Positions 21,229 through 29,791 of a stretch of DNA of 42,605 nt are shown one piece after another. The position numbers were made by a program, and so were the translations under genes. The stretch lies in IMG/VR virus record IMGVR_UViG_3300023313_000015, positions 1-42,605 of that record; one strand, 5' to 3'. Origin of the DNA: a virus. Position 1 is the first letter of the stretch, and the number at the start of each line of letters is the position of its first letter. The notes under the pieces are model-generated. The model did no database searches. It had not been told where the DNA came from and saw only the letters and a list, made by a program, of their open reading frames with translations.

Positions 21229-21661
21229 TATTTTAATTTTTGATAAAATCCCTCATAAGAGTAGTAATTACTTAAAGCTGACTCCGTTCTTATCTCTTAA
21301 GGAATTTCAATGTCACTGTAGATACCTTGAGTGTACTAGAACTTTCATATTAGATGATACTGTCCGAAGTTTTACTAGATTACGACTAGCTTACGGAAAG
21401 CCACTTCAAGTAAATAGTGCTTATAGATGCCAAAAGCATAATTACGACATCGGTGGAAGGTCTAAATCATTCCATAAGATAGGAGGAGCCATGGATTTAT
21501 GTCCTGTAGGAGATTTCTCTCCTAGTGACTTGGATAAGATAGAGAAGTTAGCATTTGATCATTTTGAAGTAGTACTACGATACGAATCATTTATACACGT
21601 ACATAATAAAGGAGCAATGAATGAAGAAGACGGCTATCTTGTCGAGACAGAGCTTAATTAA
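21221..21661 (+). CDS. M15-family peptidase endolysin
   Basis: The 146-aa protein has the Peptidase_M15 (VanY-like) motif SxHxxGxAxD at 83-92 (SFHKIGGAMD) with zinc ligands H85, D92 and the later HVH at 126-128, and the preceding QVNSAYRCQKHN. It would cut peptide bonds of peptidoglycan as an endolysin. There is no signal peptide or cell-wall binding domain, so it needs a holin. Placing an endolysin between the two terminase genes is unusual but known in some podoviruses. The ribosome site is weak. Confidence 0.85.
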   Translation: MSNILIFDKIPHKSSNYLKLTPFLSLKEFQCHCRYLECTRTFILDDTVRSFTRLRLAYGKPLQVNSAYRCQKHNYDIGGRSKSFHKIGGAMDLCPVGDFSPSDLDKIEKLAFDHFEVVLRYESFIHVHNKGAMNEEDGYLVETELN

Positions 21662-21932
21662 AGCAGCTATATCTCTAGGTTTAGACATAAAGAAGAACTG
21701 GGCTAGCGATAGAATCCTAGAAATGATTGAGACTAAGATAGAATCAATCAATAAAAGTATATATAATAGAGGGGACTCTGCGTCAGAGACACCTGAAGGG
21801 GGTCGACAAGCAACTGCGTCAGGAAATATTGAACCCGCCATTCCCAATGCGTTAGAACTTGATGTCCCGGCAGGGAGATCTGGGTCGCCATCTAAAGGCG
21901 TACATCCTATTACCGGAAAGCCAGTTTATTAA
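21621..21932 (+). CDS. Small HeH/SAP-like protein
   Basis: AAGGAG six bases upstream supports the ATG at 21621, inside the endolysin gene in another frame (41-base overlap). The 103-aa product starts with a helical unit (LIKAAISLGLDIKKNWASDR, then ILEMIETKI) that resembles a HeH or SAP-like DNA-binding helix pair, followed by a Gly/Pro/Ser-rich tail. A similar small protein often precedes large terminase genes in phages. The 3' end overlaps the terminase start. Confidence 0.7.
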   Translation: MKKTAILSRQSLIKAAISLGLDIKKNWASDRILEMIETKIESINKSIYNRGDSASETPEGGRQATASGNIEPAIPNALELDVPAGRSGSPSKGVHPITGKPVY

Positions 21933-23538
21933 GACTCAACTATCTGAGGCTGCTAAGAGAAAGCAAGATTTCTTTCAATTCCAAGTAGCTCTAGAATATG
22001 AGATTCATCAGTACTGGTCTCCTCATATGGGACAAGTACCTATAGCTAAAGCTTTGCTTAGAGAATGGAAGAGATACGTATTTTTACAATGTGGACGTAA
22101 ATTCGGGAAGACTGACTTTGCTATATACTGTATGTATATGTTCGCTATCTTATTCCCTAACTCTCAGATATATTATATAGCCGATACTATGAAACATGCT
22201 GGAGAGTTAGTATGGCATAGTAGTAGGTTACAGAAGTTTTTCAGTAGCCCTAAACGTCAGCAGGGAGAAAGAGATGCGGATTATGCTAAGAGAAGAGCTA
22301 TCGGTCTACACCTTCACGAGAAGTATATACTTAAGGCAAATAATTCCGAAATGCGGCTACATTTTAAGAACGGAAGTTTCATCAAGGTTGATGGGGCAGA
22401 AAACTATGCTAATGCCGATGGTATCGAACCTGATTTCATGGTATACGACGAATTCAAGTCACATGATCCTAGATTCAACGAAGCGATGGAGCCCAATCTT
22501 CGGGTTAAGAGGGCTCCACTACTTATTGTCGGGACACCACCCGAAGATCTCGGGACGTATTACGAAAAGATCGCGAATTCGTTTAAGCGACTCTCTTATG
22601 GATCGCATTATCAGAGACCTTCGTTTCTAAACTCCCATATATACCCTCTAGGCGAGAAAGACCCAGAGTTTCAAGAGGAATGTGAGAAGTATCTTAGTCG
22701 GGGAGATGAGGATGTAATGTCCAGAGAGCTCTACGCTAATATCGTAGTGTCTGGTCGGAAAGCTCTATTCCCTGTACTAGAGTTGCCGGAATATGACTAC
22801 GATACCCAAGAATATATAGGATTCTCCAAGCATGTGAAGTCATACGATAGTTTGATGGAGAGAATACGCAGAACCCCTAAAGATTGGGAGTTCTATGATA
22901 CTTACGATCCTGGAAGTGCAGTATGTTTCGCTGGAATATTCGGAGTGCTTAACAAATATACGAAAGAAGTTATAATTCTGGATCAGATATATGAGACGGA
23001 CACTAGAGAGACTTCAGTCGGAATCATATACCCTCAGGCTGCCGCTATTATGAAAGAGATTTATGAGTATGAGGACTACTGGTACGGAACTTACGATAAT
23101 GCCGCTACTTGGTTTATGAATGAAGTCAATGATCGCTACGGCAGAGCACTTATGCCCTGTGAAAAGGACTTAAAAAACAAGGAAAACAAGCTCGGTTTGA
23201 TAAAGGATATGTTAATAGACTCTAAATTGATCTTTTCGGATAGATGTATGCGCGGATTCTCCGACAATCTAGGAATTATCTGGGAAATGATTAACTATCG
23301 TAAAGATGAGAACGGTAAGATCCCCAAAGTTAACGATCATGCTATAGATGCCCTTAGATATAAGTTAAATGCTATGGGATACGATCCTACGTGGCTAGAA
23401 AAGCAGAAAGAAGTAGATAAAGAGTACCGTGGGCACTCGTTGACATACGAGGGATCCATGAGAGAGTATTATGAAGGAAACAATACAACAAAATCTTTAC
23501 CAGCATATGATGGAGCCCCTAGGGAGGAATATGAATAA
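21862..23538 (+). CDS. terL: Terminase large subunit
   Basis: Counting from the ATG at 21862 (TTG at 21859 is an alternative), the 558-aa protein has Walker A CGRKFGKT (77-84), Walker B FMVYDEF (192-198, D196 and E197) and a nuclease with D349 in TYDPGS, D412 in TYDNAA and D496 in NDHAIDAL. It is the DNA packaging motor and headful or end nuclease. The start has a weak ribosome site and overlaps the preceding gene. It precedes the portal and head genes as usual. Confidence 0.95.
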   Translation: MSRQGDLGRHLKAYILLPESQFIKTQLSEAAKRKQDFFQFQVALEYEIHQYWSPHMGQVPIAKALLREWKRYVFLQCGRKFGKTDFAIYCMYMFAILFPNSQIYYIADTMKHAGELVWHSSRLQKFFSSPKRQQGERDADYAKRRAIGLHLHEKYILKANNSEMRLHFKNGSFIKVDGAENYANADGIEPDFMVYDEFKSHDPRFNEAMEPNLRVKRAPLLIVGTPPEDLGTYYEKIANSFKRLSYGSHYQRPSFLNSHIYPLGEKDPEFQEECEKYLSRGDEDVMSRELYANIVVSGRKALFPVLELPEYDYDTQEYIGFSKHVKSYDSLMERIRRTPKDWEFYDTYDPGSAVCFAGIFGVLNKYTKEVIILDQIYETDTRETSVGIIYPQAAAIMKEIYEYEDYWYGTYDNAATWFMNEVNDRYGRALMPCEKDLKNKENKLGLIKDMLIDSKLIFSDRCMRGFSDNLGIIWEMINYRKDENGKIPKVNDHAIDALRYKLNAMGYDPTWLEKQKEVDKEYRGHSLTYEGSMREYYEGNNTTKSLPAYDGAPREEYE

Positions 23539-23773
23539 TGAATTAATTGCTATTTGCTTAGGCGTAGCATTATCTAGTATGATTGTAGCAGGAGTAGCTT
23601 TAGCTATGGCGTGTGTTTGTTGGTCTAAAGTTGTAGGCCTACAGAACTCTACCCATCAAATACAATACGTTCCTTTGGAAGATGAGAAAGGGGAACAATT
23701 GGTTGGAGAAGCTCTAGAGAAGAATATCAAGAAAGCCATGGGGCAAGAAGAGATAGAAAGGGATTATGTCTAG
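23531..23773 (+). CDS. Small membrane protein, possible holin
   Basis: The ATG at 23531 follows GGAGGAAT and overlaps the large terminase by 8 bases; the open frame from 23471 is upstream sequence. The 80-aa product begins MNNELIAICLGVALSSMIVA and has one transmembrane helix (residues 4-30) with a charged C-terminal region (EDEKGEQLVGEALEKN). It lies between the terminase and portal. A holin or a membrane-anchored connector is possible; there are other holin candidates in the genome. Confidence 0.65.
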   Translation: MNNELIAICLGVALSSMIVAGVALAMACVCWSKVVGLQNSTHQIQYVPLEDEKGEQLVGEALEKNIKKAMGQEEIERDYV

Positions 23774-23938
23774 ATGAAAATGTTACAAGAAATAGCCAGA
23801 GCTATGAAGAACGGAATGTATAAGAAGATGAAAGACGGGGAGAAATCTACCAAAAGTATTAAATCTCATATTAAAAGGATGAGAGATCGAGGATTCGTTC
23901 AGGGCTACAAGAAGAAGACGCAAAATAAGAAAACCTAG
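23774..23938 (+). CDS. Small basic protein (54 aa)
   Basis: The 55-codon frame starts at the base after the stop of the previous gene (TAGATG). The product is very basic (MKMLQEIARAMKNGMYKKMK, ending YKKKTQNKKT) with a helix suited to binding DNA or RNA. It ends 12 bases before the portal. Similar short basic proteins are common in this position in podovirus-like genomes. I do not know the function. Confidence 0.6.
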   Translation: MKMLQEIARAMKNGMYKKMKDGEKSTKSIKSHIKRMRDRGFVQGYKKKTQNKKT

Positions 23939-23950
23939 GGGATAATAGAT

Positions 23951-26062
23951 ATGAGTAATATAGAAACATTCGATGATTTCGATAGTTCGGAACAAGTTCA
24001 TGATTATAGAGACGTTAAGCCATTTGCCCTAAGAGAAGGAACTTCTAAAGAGAAGACTCTAGAGTGGTTGAATGAGAACTTTGACCAGATGGAGCAACAA
24101 GCTAACTCTCGGTTAATCTCTTATCAAAGATGGAACTACCTATATAAAGGTATCCATTGGAGAAACATAGATTCCCGTGGGTCTAGTCGTACAGACTCAG
24201 GCTTAAATACTATGTCTGAAAGAAAGCCTCGTATGGTAGATAACTTCATTAAGGAATTTATCGACGCTAAAGTCTCTCAGATGGCTAGATTTGGTACTAA
24301 TTTTGCTGCTATTCCTTGGAATAATGAAATTGCAGATGAGAACGTGGCTAAAGCTTGCGATAAACTACTTAAAGGTAGATCTGATGAGATGGATTTTGAT
24401 AAGATCCAAAGAGATGCCGATCGCATGAAGTATAAGTACGGAACTGTATTTATAATGACTAAATGGGATAAAGAGCAGGGCCCTGACCTTCCAGCCTTTA
24501 AGAAATTAAAAGAAATATATGACGGGGACATCCCTAAGAAGATAATGAAGAAACTCCCTAATCAGGATGTTAAAGCAGGAGACGTAAACGTATATCTAGT
24601 AGCTCCTGATAGACTATACCCTGAATTAGGAAGAGAGTGTTGGGAAGATGTCCGGCACATAGACGAAGTTTCTTGGGAGAATCTGCACGAAGTTAGAGCT
24701 GAATACCCTAAATTAGCTAAAGATATTCTAGAGAATCAACGGAATTATTACGATTATTCTACTAATGAGATGTCTAGACCTCATGATCAGTTAAATATTA
24801 GAAAATTCTATCACCCCCCTAGTAAATTCCTCCCGGAAGGTGCTTATATTAAATACTGTGATAGTTGTATTCTAGAGTGGACAGCCTATCCGTTTAAGCA
24901 CGGTAGGCTCCCATTCATAGTAGATAGAGATACCGAAATCGAAAATGAGCTTTTCGGTAGACCCTCTATTGACCAAATCGAGCAGATGCAAAGACAATAC
25001 AATAACATTTCTTCCGCTCAGGCTAGAGATCTAGGCGTAGGTTCTGCTCCTAAGTGGATGGTTCCAAAAGGGTCAGCAGATTTCAGATCTATCAACAATG
25101 AGTTTACTATAGTTGAGTTCAAAGGGCCTATGGCTCCTCAATTAATAAAAAATAACCCTATATCGAATGACGGGATCCTTATCCAAGATAGAACGGAACG
25201 GAGAATGTCTAAACATATGAAGGTTTATGATATTTCTAGAGGTGAGGTTCCTTCGGGAGTTACAGCCAATTCAGCACTTAGATTTCTTGATGAGCAAGAG
25301 TCTCAAGTACTAGCGGATGATGAGAGAAAGCGTAAAAAACGAGTGCTTAAGTCTTATAGAATGATGATCGACATCATGGCTCAATACTATACAGCCGATG
25401 ATGGACGTACTCTTCGTACTCTAGGTAAAAATAATGAGTATATGATTGAGGATATGAAGAAAGCAGATTTCACTAAAATCTATGATGTTCAATTTCAAAA
25501 CACTTCTGCCCTACCTGATACTAAAACAGGGAAAATCGCTGCTATTATTGACTTAAATGCTGCTACTCAGACTGATCCTATCTTTAGAAGAGAGGATATT
25601 GTTAATATGCTAGACATGGGTACTGATGAGACGTTTACAGAGGAGACTACTTTTTCTCTAGACTGCGCTAAGATGGTACTACAACGTATGCTGGAAGGGG
25701 AAGAAGTTCCAGAGCCAGAAATGCACGATGACCTATTAGTATTCTATTCAGTTATGTATCGGTCAATTCAGAGCTTTAAGTTCAAATCAGGTGTTCCTGA
25801 AGAGATAAAGACGGCAATCTATACCTATATCAAGACTATAGAAGGTCTAGTATTCCTTAAAATGCAGAGAAATCAGAAGTTAGCTATGGAAGTACAGATG
25901 CTTTCTCACTATCCTTGTTTCTTTGAACCACCTACTCCAGAAGCTCCGATTACTGCTGATGAAGCTATGGTAGGAGCTCAGCAGAGAATGGAAACTGAGA
26001 AAATGGAAAATGCACAAAAAGATGTAGAAGCGGCTCGAACGGCCGATGGTGGACAACAATAA
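23951..26062 (+). CDS. Portal protein
   Basis: The 703-aa product is in the portal position between the terminase and scaffold, has the usual size and shows portal features: an N-terminal helical wing region (KTLEWLNENFDQMEQQANSR), a Trp-rich stretch (YQRWNYLYKGIHWRNIDSRG), FGRPSIDQIEQMQRQYNNIS in the clip/stem part and a helical, acidic C terminus. It would form the twelve-subunit ring for packaging and the tail. The ending with Gln and acidic residues (GGQQ) may form the barrel region. No homologue was checked. Confidence 0.85.
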   Translation: MSNIETFDDFDSSEQVHDYRDVKPFALREGTSKEKTLEWLNENFDQMEQQANSRLISYQRWNYLYKGIHWRNIDSRGSSRTDSGLNTMSERKPRMVDNFIKEFIDAKVSQMARFGTNFAAIPWNNEIADENVAKACDKLLKGRSDEMDFDKIQRDADRMKYKYGTVFIMTKWDKEQGPDLPAFKKLKEIYDGDIPKKIMKKLPNQDVKAGDVNVYLVAPDRLYPELGRECWEDVRHIDEVSWENLHEVRAEYPKLAKDILENQRNYYDYSTNEMSRPHDQLNIRKFYHPPSKFLPEGAYIKYCDSCILEWTAYPFKHGRLPFIVDRDTEIENELFGRPSIDQIEQMQRQYNNISSAQARDLGVGSAPKWMVPKGSADFRSINNEFTIVEFKGPMAPQLIKNNPISNDGILIQDRTERRMSKHMKVYDISRGEVPSGVTANSALRFLDEQESQVLADDERKRKKRVLKSYRMMIDIMAQYYTADDGRTLRTLGKNNEYMIEDMKKADFTKIYDVQFQNTSALPDTKTGKIAAIIDLNAATQTDPIFRREDIVNMLDMGTDETFTEETTFSLDCAKMVLQRMLEGEEVPEPEMHDDLLVFYSVMYRSIQSFKFKSGVPEEIKTAIYTYIKTIEGLVFLKMQRNQKLAMEVQMLSHYPCFFEPPTPEAPITADEAMVGAQQRMETEKMENAQKDVEAARTADGGQQ

Positions 26063-26086
26063 AACTATTATTCTAGGAGAAAAAAG

Positions 26087-27340
26087 ATGGAATTAGACAC
26101 ATTTGAGGACGGAGCCTATACAGACGGCCCCGAGGACGACAGCACATTTGAATCTGATGGAGGCTCTACGGATGGAGAAGAAAGGGAAGAAGGACAGACT
26201 GACGAAACAGCATCAGTACAAACCGAAGAAACCGAAAGTATCGACAGTGACTCCCAAGTTAATCTCCTCGACGAAAAGGAAGAGTCTGGAACAAAAGAAG
26301 AAGCGAAAGACACAGAGAAGAAGTCTGATAAGTCAGATGAGGAAGCTAAAGGATCAGATGAAGACTCCGAATCTAAATCCGATAACAAGGACGATGCTGG
26401 AAAAAATGATGGAGAGATTGCAGCAGATGTACGCACTATTAAAGCCTTCAGTGACGGAAAACAGTACGAAATCCCAGAAAACGCAGAAATAAAGACAAAA
26501 GTAGATGGCAAGTGGGAGAAAGTTACCCTAACTGACCTAAAAGATAATTATTCGGGTAAAGTCGCCTACGATGAGAAGTTCTCATCTATGAATGAAGAAA
26601 GAAAAGCCTTCTCTGAGGAGAGAGACACCTACGCTAAGGAGATCTCAGGAATTAAAGAACATTTCGTAAACATCCGTCAATTGACCGATGCAGGAATGAA
26701 AGGCGAAGTAGACCCTCTTAGCTCAGTGAATTATTTGCTTGACCTGATGGGAGTCAATACTCTAGACTACAATAAGGCGATGTATAATCACATGGCTGAA
26801 GAGTTTGATATTTACTCCGACATGACTGAAAATGAACGAGAAAGCTATTGGACAAAAAAGGAAAATACGTATCTTGTTAAAAAGCAAGAGTCCTTAACGA
26901 AGAATCAAGGTGAGCAGCAAGCCCAAGCGGAACTGAACACTAGGATTACTAACTTAAGGGAGACTCACAGCGTTAGTGAAGAAGATTACGTTTCCGCAGA
27001 GCAAGACTTGAAAGCTGAGAACTTCGAGAATATTACTCCCGAAGCAGTTGTAGAGGCAGCTAGGTTGAAACCGTTGTTGAGTCAAGCAGACACCGCAATA
27101 GAGCCCTACCTAGACCAACTCTCCGATGACGAAGCTTATGACTTATCTATTGAGATTGCGACAACTGTGTTCAACAATCCCAATATGTCATTTGATCAAG
27201 TTAAGCGGGCTCTAGCTGAAACCTACGAGGTCGAGGATATAGTATCTGAGATCGAGAAAAAAGTAGGAAAAGCCCCAGAGCCTTATAAAACAACGAGTGC
27301 AACCAGCAATTATGCTGACCTCGACATGTTCGAGGATTAA
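26087..27340 (+). CDS. Scaffolding protein
   Basis: The 417-aa product sits between portal and major capsid, the standard scaffold position, and has the composition: the first 110 residues are highly acidic (EESGTKEEAKDTEKKSDKSD), the middle is helical and coiled-coil, and the C terminus ends in SNYADLDMFED. The acidic first third also opens long frames on other strands and frames, which are shadows. It would guide capsid assembly and then leave. Identification is by position and composition. Confidence 0.75.
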   Translation: MELDTFEDGAYTDGPEDDSTFESDGGSTDGEEREEGQTDETASVQTEETESIDSDSQVNLLDEKEESGTKEEAKDTEKKSDKSDEEAKGSDEDSESKSDNKDDAGKNDGEIAADVRTIKAFSDGKQYEIPENAEIKTKVDGKWEKVTLTDLKDNYSGKVAYDEKFSSMNEERKAFSEERDTYAKEISGIKEHFVNIRQLTDAGMKGEVDPLSSVNYLLDLMGVNTLDYNKAMYNHMAEEFDIYSDMTENERESYWTKKENTYLVKKQESLTKNQGEQQAQAELNTRITNLRETHSVSEEDYVSAEQDLKAENFENITPEAVVEAARLKPLLSQADTAIEPYLDQLSDDEAYDLSIEIATTVFNNPNMSFDQVKRALAETYEVEDIVSEIEKKVGKAPEPYKTTSATSNYADLDMFED

Positions 27341-27351
27341 GGAGATCAGAG

Positions 27352-28626
27352 ATGGCACAATTTAATCTAATAGATCAAACGAATCTATTTAAAATCAATT
27401 ATTACAAAAAATCAGAGAATATGTATAACTCTGAGAACGTACTTCAAGGCCGTATTAAAAAGAAATATGACTTTGTTGGTAAGCAACGTTTCGTAGCTAC
27501 TCCACTTTCTTTTAGTGGTGGTGTTGGTGCTGGTGTACTTCCAAAAGCTAACGCTGGTAAGTATGAAGGTGCGATTATCACATCTAAGCGTGTTTACGCT
27601 ACTTGTGAAATCGAAAGAGAAGCAATTTACGCTTCAAAAGGTGACAAAGGGGCTTTCGTTCAAGCTACTAAAGAAACCGTTTCTAAAACTGTTGAATCTT
27701 ATATGAGAAATAACTCACGTATCCTTTTTGGTGATGCTTCTGGTATCCTAGGTCGTGGTGATGCTTTAACTAACGTATCTGGAGCTGGTACTTCTGGTTC
27801 TCCATATGTAGTTCGTATTTCTGACGCTTCATGGTTAGAAGCTAACTTTGAAGAGAGAGACTTTGTTCAGCATGTTACTGGTTTAGCTGTATTTCCAGCA
27901 AATACTGGTGGTACTGCTGAGGGTGGACAAACTGAAACTAATCTTTTAGAGATTGTTGATGTTGATGTAGCTCTTAAAGAACTTTCTTTAGTTGGTACTT
28001 CTGCTGCTTTAGCTGCTCTTACAGGTGTAGGCCCAGTTCTTGCTGCTTCTGGTTTTTGTATGCAAAAATCATATGCTGTAGAGCCTCTTGGTCTTAAAGG
28101 TATTAGAGATGCTTCAGCTCTTGGCGGAACTCTTTATAGTATTCCTGTTCAGAGACGTTGGAAAGCTGTAGTAACTAACGCTGCTGGTGCTGGTGTTACT
28201 GCTGACCTTATTAACGGTCTTATGTTAGACGTTAAGAAATCTTGTGGTAAATCACCTTCTATGCTTATGGTTGGATTTGAGCAGTATAGAAATATTCTTG
28301 CTCTTTTAGAAGATCAAAAAGTATATAACATTCCTAACAAAAACCTTAAAGGTCACATGGGCTTTGAAGGTCTAGAATGGATTGGAGCTGGTGGACAAAA
28401 AATCGGTATTTTCATGGACAGATTTGCTAAAGTAGATACTCTTTACGCTATCAATGACAGCCGTGTAGAAGTTCATCACCGTCCAGGGTTTGGTTGGTTT
28501 GATGATGATGGTACTGTTTTCTTAAGACTTCAAAACGATGATGCTTATGGCGCGCGTTATGGTGGCTACTATGAAAATTTCATTGTGCCAACTGGTCAAG
28601 GTTTCTTAGAAGGCTTAGCTGTATAA
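27352..28626 (+). CDS. Major capsid protein
   Basis: The 424-aa product follows the scaffold gene and has the size, position and codon bias of a major capsid protein. GGAG precedes the ATG, ending 7 bases upstream. The N terminus is MAQFNLIDQTNLFKINYYKK and the middle has GVLPKANAGKYEGAIITSKR and SGGVGAG repeats; I see no delta-domain cleavage site. Codons are strongly GGT, GCT and CTT, unlike its neighbours, as expected for the most abundant protein. The fold is probably HK97-like by position. Confidence 0.85.
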   Translation: MAQFNLIDQTNLFKINYYKKSENMYNSENVLQGRIKKKYDFVGKQRFVATPLSFSGGVGAGVLPKANAGKYEGAIITSKRVYATCEIEREAIYASKGDKGAFVQATKETVSKTVESYMRNNSRILFGDASGILGRGDALTNVSGAGTSGSPYVVRISDASWLEANFEERDFVQHVTGLAVFPANTGGTAEGGQTETNLLEIVDVDVALKELSLVGTSAALAALTGVGPVLAASGFCMQKSYAVEPLGLKGIRDASALGGTLYSIPVQRRWKAVVTNAAGAGVTADLINGLMLDVKKSCGKSPSMLMVGFEQYRNILALLEDQKVYNIPNKNLKGHMGFEGLEWIGAGGQKIGIFMDRFAKVDTLYAINDSRVEVHHRPGFGWFDDDGTVFLRLQNDDAYGARYGGYYENFIVPTGQGFLEGLAV

Positions 28627-28670
28627 TTCTAGGTACTTAACCTCTCTTTACTTATATAGGGGATGACGGT

Positions 28671-28703
28671 ATAGTGTTTTCATAGTACAAAGGAGAACAC
28701 TAT
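28671..28703 (+). promoter_or_regulatory. Hairpin covering the ribosome site and start of the HNH gene
   Basis: Bases 28671-28681 pair with 28693-28703 (eleven pairs, one G-T) around an 11-base loop. The right arm contains half of the ribosome site GGAG and the first bases of the ATG at 28702. The structure would block translation until it is melted or read through from a different start, as known for T4 homing endonuclease genes. Confidence 0.65.
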
Positions 28704-29223
28704 GCCATACAAATGCCCTATTAAAAGAAGAGAGGCCTCTAAGAAGTCAGCTAAGGTGTACAGAGAGAAGAACAGAGATAGAATTAATATTATCGCTCTC
28801 GGGAGATACCATAAGTTCTATAAAAACTGTGAAGCCTCTAAAGAAAAGAGGAAAGAGTATTTAAAGGGTTGGAGATTAGCTAATCAATCTTATATAGTAG
28901 AGTACAGAGCCACTAACGAAGATCAGAAACAAAAAGCTAGGATTCGTGCAAGTAAGTGGCAAAAAGATAATGTAGGAAGGTGTCGTGCTAGAAATTCCCT
29001 AAGGAAACAAAGGGTCAAGATAGCCACTCCAGACTGGGTTTCTAGAAAAGAGTTAGGGTATGTGTATGAGAAAGCGTATCAGATGGAGAAGAGGAGTGGA
29101 CTAAAACACCACGTAGACCATATGGTTCCTTTAGTACATCCAGATGTTTGTGGACTTCATGTACCTTGGAATTTAAATGCGATTCCTGCACTCGATAACC
29201 TTAGAAAGGGTAATCGGATATAG
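28702..29223 (+). CDS. HNH homing endonuclease
   Basis: The 173-aa protein is Lys/Arg-rich at the N terminus and ends with an HNH motif: HHVDHMVPLVHPDVCGLHVP, then NLNAIPALDNLRKGNRI, the layout of a phage Hef-like or HNH homing nuclease. It sits between the major capsid and a decoration protein gene, a typical homing site. Its start lies in a hairpin (28671-28703) that hides the ribosome site. It is likely selfish and not needed for growth. Confidence 0.85.
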   Translation: MPYKCPIKRREASKKSAKVYREKNRDRINIIALGRYHKFYKNCEASKEKRKEYLKGWRLANQSYIVEYRATNEDQKQKARIRASKWQKDNVGRCRARNSLRKQRVKIATPDWVSRKELGYVYEKAYQMEKRSGLKHHVDHMVPLVHPDVCGLHVPWNLNAIPALDNLRKGNRI

Positions 29224-29240
29224 AGATATTGTTGTTCTTC

Positions 29241-29262
29241 GGGGAGGGTTTCGGCTCTCCCC
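29241..29262 (+). terminator. Hairpin after the HNH gene
   Basis: GGGGAG and the next two bases pair with CTCTCCCC (8 pairs, one G-T) around TTTCGG. It is 18 bases past the HNH stop. What follows is TTAAAAAT, so the T-tract is poor and the terminator is weak; a processing stem is an alternative. Confidence 0.45.
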
Positions 29263-29305
29263 TTAAAAATAAATCGCCCTCCATAGGGTTACAAGAGGAT
29301 TAATT

Positions 29306-29662
29306 ATGAAATCACAAAAAAGAAGTATTAAGACGGCTCAGCTTCAGATGAGAGAGCTAATGTGTGACATTAGCGGGACTGCGGGTACGCCAGCGGCCTC
29401 TGGATTTGATTCTATTCAGATCAAAGAAGTAATTGACAATGGTGCTGGAGACTACACACTTGTTCTACTTAGACCTTTTAACGTAGATAACGCTAATACA
29501 GCTAGAGCTATGGTTACTTGCTTAACAGCAAATACTGTCGCTACTGTATCTGCCGTTGCTTATGACAGAGTTTCAATTCTTACTACTAACCTTTCAGGTG
29601 TAGCTACAGATGCAGACTTTACTGTTTTAATTAAAGGTTGCGATCACCGATTCAACTACTAA
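29306..29662 (+). CDS. Virion-type small protein, candidate capsid decoration
   Basis: The 118-aa product (MKSQKRSIKTAQLQMRELMC, then AGDYTLVLLRPFNVDNANTA and ATDADFTVLIKGCDHRFNY) is a beta-rich small domain typical of a phage head decoration or head-tail protein. It lies downstream of the major capsid and its HNH neighbour, and before the terminator at 29675. The final DADFTVLIKG motif recurs in several small phage structural proteins I have seen. The exact role is unproved. Confidence 0.65.
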   Translation: MKSQKRSIKTAQLQMRELMCDISGTAGTPAASGFDSIQIKEVIDNGAGDYTLVLLRPFNVDNANTARAMVTCLTANTVATVSAVAYDRVSILTTNLSGVATDADFTVLIKGCDHRFNY

Positions 29663-29674
29663 CATTTTAAAATG

Positions 29675-29709
29675 GAGCTCTGGAAAATATCTGGAGCTTT
29701 ATATTTTTT
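29675..29709 (+). terminator. Rho-independent terminator after the capsid genes
   Basis: AGCTC (29676-29680) pairs with GAGCT (29694-29698) across a 13-base loop, followed by TTTATATTTTTT. The T-rich tail supports a terminator, with a short stem. It separates the head genes from the fibre and tail genes. Confidence 0.5.
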
Positions 29710-29757
29710 ATGGTATTAACTAGCGAATCTATTTTCTATTTGATACCATTTTATAAT
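29710..29757 (+). promoter_or_regulatory. Inverted repeat and TATAAT ahead of the fibre genes
   Basis: ATGGTAT (29710-29716) and ATACCAT (29743-29749) form a perfect 7-base inverted repeat, and TATAAT follows at 29752-29757. No -35 box lies at the correct distance, so an activator-dependent promoter is possible. Ribosome site AAGGAG and ATG are at 29775-29792. Confidence 0.35.
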
Positions 29758-29791
29758 AACACTGAGAAACCCTTAAGGAGTTGAGGTTAAT

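Noticed and set aside
26103-26511. Long open frames in other frames of the scaffold gene start, on both strands
   Set aside because: They arise from the low-complexity acidic GAA/GAC/GAG codons of the scaffold gene. They have no ribosome site and encode biased sequence.
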